A stretch of 64,000 nt of DNA from contig VCMS01000004.1 of NCBI GenBank assembly GCA_022539475.1, positions 62,001 through 126,000 of the forward strand, given 5' to 3'. Both the position numbers and the translations under genes were made by a program. The first letter of the stretch is position 1; every line of letters begins with the position of its first letter. Below the pieces are notes generated by a model that worked only from the letters and a program-made list of their open reading frames with translations, searched no databases and was not told the origin of the DNA. Origin of the DNA: Gracilaria domingensis. Taxonomy: Eukaryota > Rhodophyta > Florideophyceae > Gracilariales > Gracilariaceae. Positions 39,958 through 50,027 of the stretch are shown here, piece by piece.

Positions 39958-40500
39958 ATGCCTGTTAACACCCGTTCCACATCGCGCGCGCGCTCTTCCG
40001 TTGTATCTGAGGCTATTGTGTCGACGGATGGTGGTAGCATTTCAGCAAGGCCTGAACCGGATGATCATCTGGCTGGTGTCAACGTTCATCTGCGGCTTTC
40101 AGGCGGGAAACGAGTGCTGTTTGGACGGTCAAGTTTGCCAGTAGGGAAACGGCGCCGGATATATGCGCCACCACCACCGAAACCGTGGTGGCAGGAACCG
40201 CCTCGAGCGGCCGCTTTGTACAAACGTACGGATGCTTGTGCTACGTGCAACGGCGTTCAGTTGGAGGCTACCTGTGAGCGATGTGAAAAACAGCTGTGTG
40301 GAATGTGTACTAGGCTTTGCGATGTGTGTGGTATGACATGGTGTACACATTGCTCCTTGGTCGATTACGATAGCCCTTCTGAGAGGACTTTGTGTCTGCC
40401 CTGCTGGGAGGATACTAACGAGAGAAAGGAGGACAGCGGTGGCGCGCGTGATGATGAGATTCGCTTGGACGAGGACGAAGATATGATGTCTTTGGAATAG
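39958..40500 (+). CDS. Siva-family Cys-rich zinc-binding protein
   Basis: Encodes 180 residues. The N-terminal half is Ser/Arg-rich with a basic patch (GKRRRIYA). The C-terminal half is a dense Cys domain: CATCNGVQLEATCERCEKQ, LCGMCTRLCDVCGMTWC, THCSLVD and TLCLPCW. That order and the LVD before the last Cys pair match the C-terminal domain of Siva, a protein known in animals as an apoptosis regulator. The tail is acidic (DEDEDMMSLE). What Siva-like proteins do in algae is unknown. The ATG at 39958 is in frame with upstream open sequence that lacks another good start. The upstream E2F sites suggest cell-cycle control. Confidence 0.75.
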   Translation: MPVNTRSTSRARSSVVSEAIVSTDGGSISARPEPDDHLAGVNVHLRLSGGKRVLFGRSSLPVGKRRRIYAPPPPKPWWQEPPRAAALYKRTDACATCNGVQLEATCERCEKQLCGMCTRLCDVCGMTWCTHCSLVDYDSPSERTLCLPCWEDTNERKEDSGGARDDEIRLDEDEDMMSLE

Positions 40501-41139
40501 AGTACTGCCCGACGCAGCTGCTTTAGGAGGAGAGGTGGGATTAACATGTTAACATAAGACAGTTTAACTGCAGGCACCAAACCTTAGAACGAACATCTGC
40601 AGCGCGGCGTGGCTTTTGAGAAGACCATTTTCAGGCGCCATGCGAACGCCGATTGCTTCTAGGCGAGCCGATTGCGACTTCGGTAATAACAGTTTTGGAC
40701 TCTGGCTAGTGTATGGTTTTGAAAAAAGATAGATACCAAGAGTACTTCTCCGTCTTGATCACCAACTCTTCGTAGATCCCCCGTGCCAGATGTCAAAACA
40801 GCACGGGGAACTCTGGCACAGTTCGAAAACATGCCGATGCACCATACGCAGTTTTTCGGCATTTTGTTGTACTTCAAAAATATGCCTGTCAACGCCCGCC
40901 AAGTGGATCCAGCATCCAATCAGCGTGTACCCGCTTGCTCCTGACACATCCAGCGCCAAATATTGAGGACCTGCGTTGTGCAACCGTCGCGAGCACTGTT
41001 GCATTCAAGGAGACTGAACCAAGACCCACCGTTGGCAGAATTGCGGGATGCGCGACAAACATAGGCCGTCCATTCTACACCGTCTCACCTCGCACCCCTC
41101 AGCGTCTTCGTCCCGCTCCACAACGCCCGCACGTCCATT
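40501..41139. other. Intergenic region with possible minus-strand small ORF
   Basis: Spacer between the Siva-like gene and the kinase gene. The two overlapping minus-strand frames, 40659-40919 and 40759-41004, look more protein-like than other intergenic ORFs. The better one is listed separately. Confidence 0.4.
40759..41004 (-). CDS. Possible small ORF, product unknown
   Basis: An 81-codon frame from an ATG at 41004, divergent from the kinase gene by 136 bp. It reads PQYLALDVSGASGYTLIGCW and LAGVDRHIFEVQQNAEKLR, beta-strand-like and without low-complexity bias. The overlapping frame (40659-40919) also reads plausibly (VPRAVLTSGTGDLRRVGDQD), so a splice or frameshift could join the two. No family is recognised. 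A decayed gene is equally possible. Confidence 0.2.
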   Translation of the reverse strand: MQQCSRRLHNAGPQYLALDVSGASGYTLIGCWIHLAGVDRHIFEVQQNAEKLRMVHRHVFELCQSSPCCFDIWHGGSTKSW

Positions 41140-44100
41140 ATGACGCAGCATTCCTCCACGCACGCGGCTGCCTCTTTCAACTTCAAGGCGGCGAGCGGTA
41201 CGCTGTGGAACCTCACGACGATTCGACCTTTGTCCCCTTCTGTTCGGCTTGTGCGTGCAGCCGATGGTACCACATATGCGTTGAAGAAGCTGCCCATTTC
41301 GGGAGAAAAAGGACGTCTACTGCTCATGCGAGAAGCTGATGCATGGAAGAAAGCTTCGCAGAGTCCAGCCGTGGTCCGATTGCATGATGTGCACCTCAGC
41401 TCCGACACTGCTTATTTCATCATGGAGTATTGCGCAGGCGGTGTGCTTACTGCTCCGCGTACGGAACGCGCTGCTTTGCGCTCCACCGCTGCGCTGACCT
41501 CCGCGCTACAATTCGTAATTGACAATGCCGAACAACGCGTACATGCAAACATATCGTTAGACCACGTCTTGGTCGACGCATCCGGATCGTTAAAGCTTGC
41601 AGGTTTTGGCCTGACGAGGTCGAAAAGGGTTGCCAGTACAAAACGAAATCTTTCGGAGAGAGATGATGTACGAGCTCTTACTGCTCTCTTGTACGAACTA
41701 TGCTACGGAACTCGCTTTGATTCTGCAGAACCAACCATTCCAGATTCACCTCAAATCTCAATACTCACCAGAGATCTTATCCGCTCCATTCTTTTCGTGC
41801 CAGCGCCAAAAGTACCTGACTTGCTCGTTTATCGCTATGATCTCGCGGCTGCCCGAAAGCTTGTTCCACCATGCACACCCCCGTTGAAGCCCATAGTGAA
41901 TACGAGACCACAAGAAAACCTTGAACTTGATATGGACTCCAGTCGTGGCTTGCCTCCAAATTCTGTTGTCACCGAGAACCATTCTACATCGCCGCCTGAA
42001 AACGATACACTGACCTCACAGCCTGTTGTCCCTCCCCGTGTCTTGAATGCTACTCAAGATGCATCGAGCGACGATATCCTTGATCTTCGAAGCCCAAGAG
42101 GTGTCTCAGAAGCTATTGAAAGAATTGCATCTAAAACACTTGTTTCAGAAGGTAATGAGGAAGCCAATCAACTCTTGGAGGCCTCAGTCCCGATGCAGGA
42201 GCTTCCTGATCGTATATTCGAGGCGCTAGGCCAGCTGCATATTTCTAGTTCGAAAGGCAATCCCATCGTCGCTTTCAAGGTTGTAACGCTTATTCATCGC
42301 CTGTTGGCTGAAGGCCCAGCGACTTTGACGTCATCAGCTTTACAAAAGCTTGATTTTCTTAAATGGATTGAAACTTCATGGTCGAGAAACCGAATAACGA
42401 ATCACACCGGAAAGGTTCACCCGTACATGTACTGTTTTGCTGCCGGTGAAATCTCGTGGTATGCGGCAATGTTACGATGCCGTGCGGTGGTTCACGGCAC
42501 CTTCGCGAAAGTCTTCAGCACTCAGTGGATGGCTCGTGTGAATGGCTTAGCTACTCTCCAATCTAACAGGCGGGATGCGTTTCGGTCCGTTCTGGACGTA
42601 CTTGAAAGGTGTGTCGCACTTGTTCGGAAAATAATCTCGGCCAAGGATCCTGCCGCGGGTGTTAAGCAATTTGCTATTCCGCTACTGATGCAAGAGATCT
42701 GCAAGACGTATTATGCTCTATGCTGGCTTTTTGCCACGGCTCCAATTACCATGAAGACACTCCTTAAAAGTGAACTAGGAGTAGCTCACACTGCTGCTCG
42801 AAATGCGAACAACGCCATCGATGCTTCCCCAGAAGTTGCAGCTCAATGTCCCCCAGAGTTTTTGTTAAACTTGGATGAACGCGCGCCAGAAGAGTTCGAT
42901 GCACCGGCTTTGGTTTCGTTTCTAAAGAAGTTAAAGAAGAGGAAAAAGAAAAAGACTGTAACATCTACCACGGAGTTGGTGAAGGAAAGTCGAAACGAGA
43001 ACTCAATAAGTGAAGAAGTCTTGGGAGAGTCCGAAACAGAACCTCCGGGAGATAAAGATGTAAGGCGGCCGAACGGAGTAACTGGAGAATCTACGGAGAT
43101 TCGACAAGCGAAGCATGGCCCTATTGAAGGTACACAACGAGGGAGGACATCCCCAACGAGGAAAGCATATCGTCATGCGCCAGTGGTTTCACTGGAAGAT
43201 TTTGGTAAAGTACCAGGGATTCAAGCTCAAAATCTTTCTCGTCCCAAGAGGAAGAGTTCTCCAGATGTTAGCAATCTTCGAAAGCTGTCGATCAGCGTTC
43301 GGAGAGGGCTGCCAAGTGATGTTCAAGAACCTGATCAAAACGGATACAGAATGGGCAACGAGACTGTAGACGCAGTTTCTAACCGTCGACACCGTTCCCG
43401 ATCGAGATCCCGATCTCCACTGCGTCGCAGGCCACCTTCTCATAGTGAGGATGAAAATGACACCGATAGTCTCTCTGGTACCTCAAGTGATGCATCTAGC
43501 ATCCATGATTCGGATGAAGACGTTGGTCGTGCACAGGCGAAACCGAGTAAGAAGTCAGATCGGAAGAAGGGGAAGAAAAAGCAGAAGGAGAAGCACGATT
43601 ATGAAACTGAATCCGACGAAGATGAACCACAGCGGAAAACAAAGGCGAAGAAGAAGAACAGGGGCCGAAGCAGTAGCAAGGACGAAAGCGGGGATGAGAA
43701 AAGCGCAGAACCGGTGGTGAAGGAAAAGCGAGTAGCGCGAAAGAAACACGTGAACGAGAAGTCAATTCCCTTTCAAAAGCAGCATCCGAAGCGGAAGACT
43801 TGGACGAAGCCAAAGGGGACAAATGACGATGAGTATTCAGGAGGAAGCAAAGAGGCTTTGGCAGCCGCAGCGAGCGGAAAGAAAACACCAAGTATGAATC
43901 CAACATTCGAAGTAGCTCCGTATGAAGTGCAATTCGCACAGCAGATCGGCTCGGGAGGGTTTGGGGTGGTTTTCAAAGCGAAGTTCCGCAGTCAAACGGT
44001 CGCAGTCAAAAAGATTCACGCCCATGCGTTGATGAATTCCGCTTCAATAGCTGAGTTTCAGTCGGAGGTGGCAGTCTTGTGTACACTTCGACATCCCAAC

Positions 44101-44703
44101 ATCATAGGATTTGTAGGGGCTTGTACTCGACCGCCGAATTTGATGATCATCACCGAATTCATGGCAAGAGGAACACTGTTTGACATTCTTCATCAATCGA
44201 ATGAGCGCGTAACTTGGCCAATGCGCAAAAAGTTCGCTTTAGACACATGCAAGGGAATGCGATATCTACATGATAGTAAGCTGCTGCATAGGGACCTGAA
44301 GTCATCGAATTTACTTCTGGACAAAGATTTCAATTGCAAGGTTGGTGACTTCGGATTGACGCGTATTTCCAAGGGATCAGCGGCTGCTCAGATGACAGGT
44401 CAATGCGGAACATTTCAATACATGGCCGTAGAAGTCCTCGCGAACAAGCCGTATTCCGAGAAAGCCGATGTTTTTTCGTTCGGTATACTTCTGTGGGAAA
44501 TAGTTGCGAGAAAACTGCCGTACTTTGGAATGCAACCTATGCAAGTCGGAATGGCTGTTCTCAATCAGGGACTGCGCCCAACAATACCGCGCGAGTGTCC
44601 ACCCTCGTTAGCCAAACTCATGCGAAGTTGCTGGGATAGTGATCCCAGCAGAAGACCTTCTTTCACGCAGCTAGTATCCATTTTGGAAGCCTTGCCAGAG
44701 TAA
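41140..44703 (+). CDS. Fusion: degenerate kinase domain, ANTH-like region, Raf-like (TKL) kinase
   Basis: Encodes 1187 residues. Residues ~15-240 form a degenerate kinase domain: the VAIK-type lysine is kept (YALKKL), but HRD is replaced by HAN and DFG by GFG, so it is probably a pseudokinase. About 355-500 contains AFKVVTLIHRLLAEGP, the core of an ANTH/AP180-like phosphoinositide and clathrin-adaptor fold. A disordered, highly charged linker with SR-like (RHRSRSRSRSPLRRR) and Lys/Glu runs fills ~600-925. The C-terminal Raf-like kinase has GSGGFG from 936, K957, HRDLKSSN (D1052) and DFG (D1070). The usual APE is AVE (1096-1098). The ATG at 41140 is supported by the domain start. Its role could be signalling at endocytic membranes, which is inference. 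Confidence 0.82.
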   Translation: MTQHSSTHAAASFNFKAASGTLWNLTTIRPLSPSVRLVRAADGTTYALKKLPISGEKGRLLLMREADAWKKASQSPAVVRLHDVHLSSDTAYFIMEYCAGGVLTAPRTERAALRSTAALTSALQFVIDNAEQRVHANISLDHVLVDASGSLKLAGFGLTRSKRVASTKRNLSERDDVRALTALLYELCYGTRFDSAEPTIPDSPQISILTRDLIRSILFVPAPKVPDLLVYRYDLAAARKLVPPCTPPLKPIVNTRPQENLELDMDSSRGLPPNSVVTENHSTSPPENDTLTSQPVVPPRVLNATQDASSDDILDLRSPRGVSEAIERIASKTLVSEGNEEANQLLEASVPMQELPDRIFEALGQLHISSSKGNPIVAFKVVTLIHRLLAEGPATLTSSALQKLDFLKWIETSWSRNRITNHTGKVHPYMYCFAAGEISWYAAMLRCRAVVHGTFAKVFSTQWMARVNGLATLQSNRRDAFRSVLDVLERCVALVRKIISAKDPAAGVKQFAIPLLMQEICKTYYALCWLFATAPITMKTLLKSELGVAHTAARNANNAIDASPEVAAQCPPEFLLNLDERAPEEFDAPALVSFLKKLKKRKKKKTVTSTTELVKESRNENSISEEVLGESETEPPGDKDVRRPNGVTGESTEIRQAKHGPIEGTQRGRTSPTRKAYRHAPVVSLEDFGKVPGIQAQNLSRPKRKSSPDVSNLRKLSISVRRGLPSDVQEPDQNGYRMGNETVDAVSNRRHRSRSRSRSPLRRRPPSHSEDENDTDSLSGTSSDASSIHDSDEDVGRAQAKPSKKSDRKKGKKKQKEKHDYETESDEDEPQRKTKAKKKNRGRSSSKDESGDEKSAEPVVKEKRVARKKHVNEKSIPFQKQHPKRKTWTKPKGTNDDEYSGGSKEALAAAASGKKTPSMNPTFEVAPYEVQFAQQIGSGGFGVVFKAKFRSQTVAVKKIHAHALMNSASIAEFQSEVAVLCTLRHPNIIGFVGACTRPPNLMIITEFMARGTLFDILHQSNERVTWPMRKKFALDTCKGMRYLHDSKLLHRDLKSSNLLLDKDFNCKVGDFGLTRISKGSAAAQMTGQCGTFQYMAVEVLANKPYSEKADVFSFGILLWEIVARKLPYFGMQPMQVGMAVLNQGLRPTIPRECPPSLAKLMRSCWDSDPSRRPSFTQLVSILEALPE

Positions 44704-44793
44704 CCAATGTGTTCCAAGCGCAAAACCCTTTTTTTAATGTAGAACTCTTGGCCAGAATCGTTTAACATTATTTCACTCATAGGTTAACATACA

Positions 44794-45603
44794 TCAACGA
44801 TTTTGTAGTAATACTCGTTCAGCTATCTTTTGCGTTCTTTCCTTCTCTTGCACAATCCCACTCTTAGACACCACACTTTCGAACTTTCGCTTCACTCCGC
44901 GAGACTTTTGCTTTGGCTCCTTTGGTACCCTTTTATCGAATTTACCAGCAGAAGCGGTAGACTTCTGGACAACAGCCAAAGCGTCCTTGAGACCTTTCTT
45001 TGGCAAGAACTTTTTCCCGCTTGGGCCAGTTTTAGCCACATCCAACGCTTGTATAGGACTAATCTGTGAACCGCGTGATTTCTGTGCAGTACGTATATTC
45101 ACGGCCTGCTTTTTCTTGTTGTCTTTCACTCTGAGTTTCTTGCTGTTCCTTTTTTCGGCGAATGGATCGTAGTTATCGCCCATGCCCTCTTTGTGCGGAA
45201 TAATAACATCTTTTTGCAATGAGTTCTTACTGCCGCGGCCATATCGTGGGACGTATTCGCCTGTAGCTTCATCAAGTACCAATCTATCGCGTTTCTTCTT
45301 TTGAATACCTTTCTCCTTGGCAAATTTCTCCCATTTAGTAAGCGGTCTCTCTTTTGGTATAGGCTTCTCTCGCGGTAACGAAAATGATGGCGGAGGCAAT
45401 TTCACTAGCTTGCCATCTTCCGTGCTCACAGCAGGTAATGAGAATATGGCTGTCACCAGCGATTGCACAGCCTCCGTTGCCTTTTCAAATTCATCACCTT
45501 CGTAGATGCGAGTATCGAACGCGGTTAGATTCCCAAGGTCTAGTTCGATACCAATGGGAGCTTCCTGTGCCTTCGCCAGCCCAGCATTGCTAGTCGAATC
45601 CAT
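44794..45603 (-). CDS. RRS1: Ribosome biogenesis regulatory protein RRS1
   Basis: Encodes 269 residues, matching RRS1 in length and layout. The N-terminus has IGIELDLGNLTAFDTR; the signature follows as LPREKPIPKERPLTKWEKFA and KEKGIQKKKRDRLVLDEATG, with VPRYGRG. The rest is Lys/Arg-rich. RRS1 works in the nucleolus with RPF2 and the 5S RNP (RPL5/RPL11) during 60S subunit assembly. It converges tightly on the kinase gene (about 90 bp between stops). The ATG at 45603 is at the natural start of the conserved part. Confidence 0.93.
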   Translation of the reverse strand: MDSTSNAGLAKAQEAPIGIELDLGNLTAFDTRIYEGDEFEKATEAVQSLVTAIFSLPAVSTEDGKLVKLPPPSFSLPREKPIPKERPLTKWEKFAKEKGIQKKKRDRLVLDEATGEYVPRYGRGSKNSLQKDVIIPHKEGMGDNYDPFAEKRNSKKLRVKDNKKKQAVNIRTAQKSRGSQISPIQALDVAKTGPSGKKFLPKKGLKDALAVVQKSTASAGKFDKRVPKEPKQKSRGVKRKFESVVSKSGIVQEKERTQKIAERVLLQNR

Positions 45604-46214
45604 TTAAACTACTATATTCGAACACAAAATAAATGTCTGATGAATATAACAGGGAAGACGGTCTCGTATTCACTCCAAAACGTCTTCCTTGGAGTGCTTG
45701 TTGCTGCAAAAGAATGATTACTTGACCTCCGGTAAGCCCTCCTGCAGGATCCACTACAACGACGAAGGCGGCGACACCCCCGCCCCAAGGGATCTATCAA
45801 CTGAGGGGGTAGGTTGCCGCCGACGTTTCGCCGTTGTTTTTCGGATTTTGCGGAGCCTGCTGGAAATTGAATTGGAAATCAAAATTTTGCATTTCAGCTG
45901 ATGGAGAATCTGATTTGCAACGATAACGCGTCGTCAACGCTCGTCAACAGTCAAGACGGGGCCTCGACTTCACAACTTGAAACTCAATTCTTCGGCTTCT
46001 GGCTGCGTCGCTCTTCGCATCGCCTTATTCTAAACGGAGAATAAACTCAGAAGTACCACGTGCATGTACGGAGAGTGACTCCTTCCCGAGTATATTCACA
46101 TGTTACAAACGGAAGTCAGAAGATTTTCTAAAGAAGTTAGCCACATTCGTTACACGTGCTGTTCAGCATCACAGCCATCCCTCATCTTATAAGTATATTC
46201 TGCCCATCTTCATC
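45604..46214. other. Divergent intergenic region (RRS1 / CDC5L)
   Basis: Likely shared promoter of two housekeeping nuclear genes. It is moderately GC-rich at 45760-45830. No E2F palindrome, ORF or repeat is recognised. Confidence 0.45.
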
Positions 46215-48383
46215 ATGAGAATACAGTTCAGGGGAGGGGTGTGGAAGAACTCGGAAGATGAAATTCTTAAAGCGGCAGTAATGAAATATGGAATGAACCA
46301 ATGGGCTCGTATTGCTTCGCTTCTTGGAAGAAAGTCAGCTACACAATGCAAAGCGCGTTGGTACGAATGGCTTGACCCAGCCATTAAAAAAACACCATGG
46401 ACCAGGGAAGAAGAGGAAAAGTTGCTTCATCTTGTCAAGGTCATGCCCACATCCTGGCGTACAATTGCTCCTATGATTGGAAGGACAGCCGCACAATGCA
46501 TAGAGCATTATGAAGAATTAATTGACCAAGCTCAGCAGGGCGATGGAGCAGATGGTAGCAAACCGGGAAGTGCTTCCTTTGGGTCAGCAGCAGCTTTCAG
46601 TTCGCGGGGCAGACCTGGGGACACAGATGCAGCTCCAGAAAGTAAGCCGGCCAGACCAGACCCTGTAGACATGGACGAAGACGAGTTGGAGATGCTCAGT
46701 GAGGCTAGAGCTAGATTAGCTAACACGAAGGGGAAGAAAGCTAAGCGAAAGGCCAGAGAAAAGCAACTTGAAGTCGCAAAGAGATTAGCGTTGCTACAGA
46801 AGCGAAGAGAACTAAAAGCCGCTGGTATTGATGTGAAGCTTTTTCGAAAGAAAAAGAACGTCACGGATTATGGAACCGAAATTCCTTTCGAAAGGAAACC
46901 CGTCGCAGGATTCTTTGACACCAGCGAAGAAGACGCTTCACTGGAAAAGCAGGCAGATCAGAAAGCACAAATTGGGAAATTGCTACAGAAATACAAAGGA
47001 AAGACTGCCGCAGAAAAGGAAGAAGAAGCGCAAAAACGAGACAGGGCAAAGCGAAAAGAGCTTGAGAAAACGAATTTGCCCGCAGCTCTAGGTCTCGAAA
47101 GAGTGCGGGCACCACGCAGTCCTCCTCTCAAGAAAGCTAGGTTATCCCTTCCCCCTCCTCAGCTGTCCGACTTGGAGTTGGCAAAACTGTCTAAGTCTCA
47201 GAACGGACGCTTAGCTAAGTCAAACAGCGCGAAGACTTCGAAATCTGCAAAGCCTCCGTCAGCGAATGGCACAAACACGGCGAGCAACACATTGAATGGA
47301 GTGGGGCCAGAATCTAATCCAGCCCGGTTTACTCCAGAGCCATGGGCAGTTGCTCGAAATAGACAGCTTCAAACGCTCATAGATCTCAAATCAGTAGGAA
47401 CTCCTCTGCGCGGAGGTCCTAACCCCGATGTTCAACAGCTAGGACTCGGGGGGCGTGTTACACCAGCCCCAAGTGAATTAAGAACACCTAATCCCTTAGC
47501 AACGCCGCTAATGACTCCTGGTTCAGTGTATGGCACGAACACGAAGAGTGGACCCCCTGCAGACAGAAAATCGATCTTAGCAGAGCTTGTCAAACGCGGG
47601 TTTAGAAACCTTCCTGAGCCGGAGAACGAGTACGAAATCGATGTAGCTAGTGACGCCGCATCTGATGATGAGAACACAAACCTTTCTTCAGAACCAGAGG
47701 GCGAAGAAATGGATGTAGAGGACGAAGCAAGGCAGCGAATGAACGGAAAGCGTTCTCTCCTGGAATCGGAAAGAACGAGACTATTGTCTTCAGCCGCAAG
47801 GCGAGACTTGCCTACACCTCGTACGGTGACGGAAAGTGATGAACTCGCGGAAGAACTGATTTTTCTTATCAATCGAGACAAAGAATACCACCAGTTGCTC
47901 GAAGAGGAGCAGGAAAATGGAGGGATCGTCACCGTGAGCATGTTAGATCGACTACAGGACTTAACCGACCATGATCACTTGACCCAGAAAGAGATGTCCC
48001 GTGGAATCGATCTCATAAACGAAGAAATTGTCAAGGACGGCCCCCTTGCGTTCGACTTTCAGGACACACTCTTGGAGGTCCTAAAGACAAGAGCCATGCA
48101 ATCCATGGAAAACGAGAAAGGTTTCGCTGAGGAAACAAAACGGAATGCTAATCTGGAACCAGAATTGGAGCTCGAGCGCAATGAAAGACGCAGAGTCCTT
48201 GAGAGTTTACATGAAAAGACTCTTGAAGATAAAAGGGTGACGAGGAATGACCTCTACACACTGCAAGAACTCCGAGAAAAATTCGTTGGGGAAAAGGATA
48301 TTATTCCGGAAGCCAAAGAAGCGACAAATGAAAAAACGATCGTTGACCTCATCAGGGACCTGAAAGAGAAACAAAGATCATGA
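46215..48383 (+). CDS. CDC5L: CDC5L/Cef1 spliceosomal Myb-domain protein
   Basis: Encodes 722 residues. Two Myb repeats open the protein: GGVWKNSEDEILKAAVMKYG...WARIASLLGRKSATQCKARW, then KTPWTREEEEKLLHLVKVMP...IGRTAAQCIEHYEEL. These are diagnostic of CDC5L, the scaffold of the Prp19/NineTeen complex, which is needed to activate the spliceosome. The Lys/Arg/Glu-rich middle (ANTKGKKAKRKAREKQLEVA) and the PLATPLMTPGSVYG segment, a TP-rich region, are also family-typical. The C-terminus is a coiled coil that would bind PRP19 or other partners. The protein is slightly shorter than human CDC5L (802). The ATG at 46215 starts directly at the first Myb repeat. Confidence 0.96.
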   Translation: MRIQFRGGVWKNSEDEILKAAVMKYGMNQWARIASLLGRKSATQCKARWYEWLDPAIKKTPWTREEEEKLLHLVKVMPTSWRTIAPMIGRTAAQCIEHYEELIDQAQQGDGADGSKPGSASFGSAAAFSSRGRPGDTDAAPESKPARPDPVDMDEDELEMLSEARARLANTKGKKAKRKAREKQLEVAKRLALLQKRRELKAAGIDVKLFRKKKNVTDYGTEIPFERKPVAGFFDTSEEDASLEKQADQKAQIGKLLQKYKGKTAAEKEEEAQKRDRAKRKELEKTNLPAALGLERVRAPRSPPLKKARLSLPPPQLSDLELAKLSKSQNGRLAKSNSAKTSKSAKPPSANGTNTASNTLNGVGPESNPARFTPEPWAVARNRQLQTLIDLKSVGTPLRGGPNPDVQQLGLGGRVTPAPSELRTPNPLATPLMTPGSVYGTNTKSGPPADRKSILAELVKRGFRNLPEPENEYEIDVASDAASDDENTNLSSEPEGEEMDVEDEARQRMNGKRSLLESERTRLLSSAARRDLPTPRTVTESDELAEELIFLINRDKEYHQLLEEEQENGGIVTVSMLDRLQDLTDHDHLTQKEMSRGIDLINEEIVKDGPLAFDFQDTLLEVLKTRAMQSMENEKGFAEETKRNANLEPELELERNERRRVLESLHEKTLEDKRVTRNDLYTLQELREKFVGEKDIIPEAKEATNEKTIVDLIRDLKEKQRS

Positions 48384-48593
48384 GGGAAAGCACTTGAAGC
48401 TATCTCATCTCTCTCTTTCGCCTGTAATTGACTTTTCTTGTCATCTATTGGTGGTTTTCACTGCCGCCAAGTAGTAAGTAGGGAAGTTCAAAGGTTGCCT
48501 TGATGCATAGGAAACTTTCAAAAGTGATGGCAAAACGAAATGTTCAGTACAATTAAGCAATCAGATACAGTCACATGGAAAATGAAAGATACG

Positions 48594-50027
48594 TTAGGAC
48601 TTGTTCTGCGAAGTTAAATTCAGCCAGTGCCCCATCTTTTCTTTCTTCGTGATGAGATATTTGAGGTTCTCCGGATTTGGTGATATTTGAACTGGTAATC
48701 TTTCAACGATGGAAAGTCCGTAACCAGTGAGCCCAGAGTACTTCGCTGGATTATTTGTCATGAGAATTAATTCCCTGACGTTCAGATCTGTGAGAATCTG
48801 TGCGCCGATACCATACTCCCTGCTGTCAACGGGGAGACCAAGATCTTCATTGGCTTGGACGGTATCTCTACCTTGATCTTGTAGGGCGTACGCCCTCATC
48901 TTGTGTCCAAGGCCAATACCACGGCCTTCCTGGCCTCGAAGATACACAAGAACGCCACGACCGGCAGCAGCAATTTCACGCATGGCAAAGTCGAGCTGAG
49001 GCCCACAATCGCACCGCAGGGAACCGAAAACATCGCCAGTGCAGCACTCAGAATGGACTCTAACTAGGACAGGGCCATCAAACTTCGGATTTCGGGGATC
49101 ATCACCACCTCCTGTGACAAGCGCAAGATGTTCAACATCGTCGAGTACAGAATGGTACGCGTACGCGTCAAATGTTCCGTAGCGAGTAGGTAAACGTGCG
49201 GGCTTATCCGCCACGCGAGATACAATTTTCTCTTGCATACGGCGGTACTTAACGAGATCGGCAATGGAAGTGAGGACCAAATCATGTTCATTCGCAAACT
49301 GACGTAGCTGAGGGAGACGGGCCATAGATCCATCTTGATCATTGACAATCTCACTCAGGACACCGACAGGGGCGCAGCCAGCCAGGCGAGAAAAATCTAC
49401 AGAGGCCTCAGTGTGTCCAGCGCGCTTGAGCACGCCACCTTCACGGTAGCGCAGCGGGAAGATGTGGCCCGGGCGATGGAAATGATCGGGGCGCGCCTCG
49501 GGGTCCGCGAGGGCACGGAGTGTTTTGGCACGATCTGCGGCAGAGATACCCGTTGAGGTACCGTCTATGAGGTCACAGGTGATGGTAAAGGCTGTGTTCT
49601 TGGGATCGGTGTTATTAGCAACCATTTGCTGAAGTTGAAGTCGGTCGAGATCGTGGGCTTCCATTGCGCAGCAGATAACGCCCGAGGTGTAGCGCACCAT
49701 GAAGGCAATGGCCTCTGGCGTGACCTTGTCGGCTGCGATGATGAGGTCGCCTTCGTTCTCGCGGTTCTCGTCTATAAACTTGCCGTCCGCCATGGCCTGC
49801 AGCGCTGCCTCGACGGACTCGCGGCCGAAACACCAGCCATCGTCAGAGACTGGTGGGCTGGCGGGGGCAGCTGCGGGCGACTCGGGCAGCCAGCCACTGA
49901 AAGAAGCTGTCCTCCGCTGGGGAGCAGCGACGGCTGTGACAGTATAGCGCGCAGGCGGGCGAGACGGGCGAGCGGACGGGAGAGCCGAGCGGCGAAGAAG
50001 CGGCGAAACAGTATGAACGAAAGCCAT
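48594..50027 (-). CDS. ribBA: RibBA: DHBP synthase / GTP cyclohydrolase II, plastid-targeted
   Basis: Encodes 477 residues. The first 45 (FVHTVSPLLRRSALPSARPS...) form an Arg/Ser/Ala-rich transit peptide. The DHBP synthase domain (about 65-265) has FIDENRENEGDLI, TGISAADRAKT and FHRPGHIFPLR. The GTP cyclohydrolase II domain (about 275-460) has the zinc site SECCTGDVFGSLRCDC (C328, C339, C341) and LRGQEGRGIGL. The two enzymes begin riboflavin synthesis from ribulose 5-phosphate and GTP. The fusion is usual in plants, algae and many bacteria. The frame stays open upstream to 50471 with an ATG at 50252, but the transit peptide and domain order favour 50027. The GC island upstream is its promoter. 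Confidence 0.95.
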   Translation of the reverse strand: MAFVHTVSPLLRRSALPSARPSRPPARYTVTAVAAPQRRTASFSGWLPESPAAAPASPPVSDDGWCFGRESVEAALQAMADGKFIDENRENEGDLIIAADKVTPEAIAFMVRYTSGVICCAMEAHDLDRLQLQQMVANNTDPKNTAFTITCDLIDGTSTGISAADRAKTLRALADPEARPDHFHRPGHIFPLRYREGGVLKRAGHTEASVDFSRLAGCAPVGVLSEIVNDQDGSMARLPQLRQFANEHDLVLTSIADLVKYRRMQEKIVSRVADKPARLPTRYGTFDAYAYHSVLDDVEHLALVTGGGDDPRNPKFDGPVLVRVHSECCTGDVFGSLRCDCGPQLDFAMREIAAAGRGVLVYLRGQEGRGIGLGHKMRAYALQDQGRDTVQANEDLGLPVDSREYGIGAQILTDLNVRELILMTNNPAKYSGLTGYGLSIVERLPVQISPNPENLKYLITKKEKMGHWLNLTSQNKS

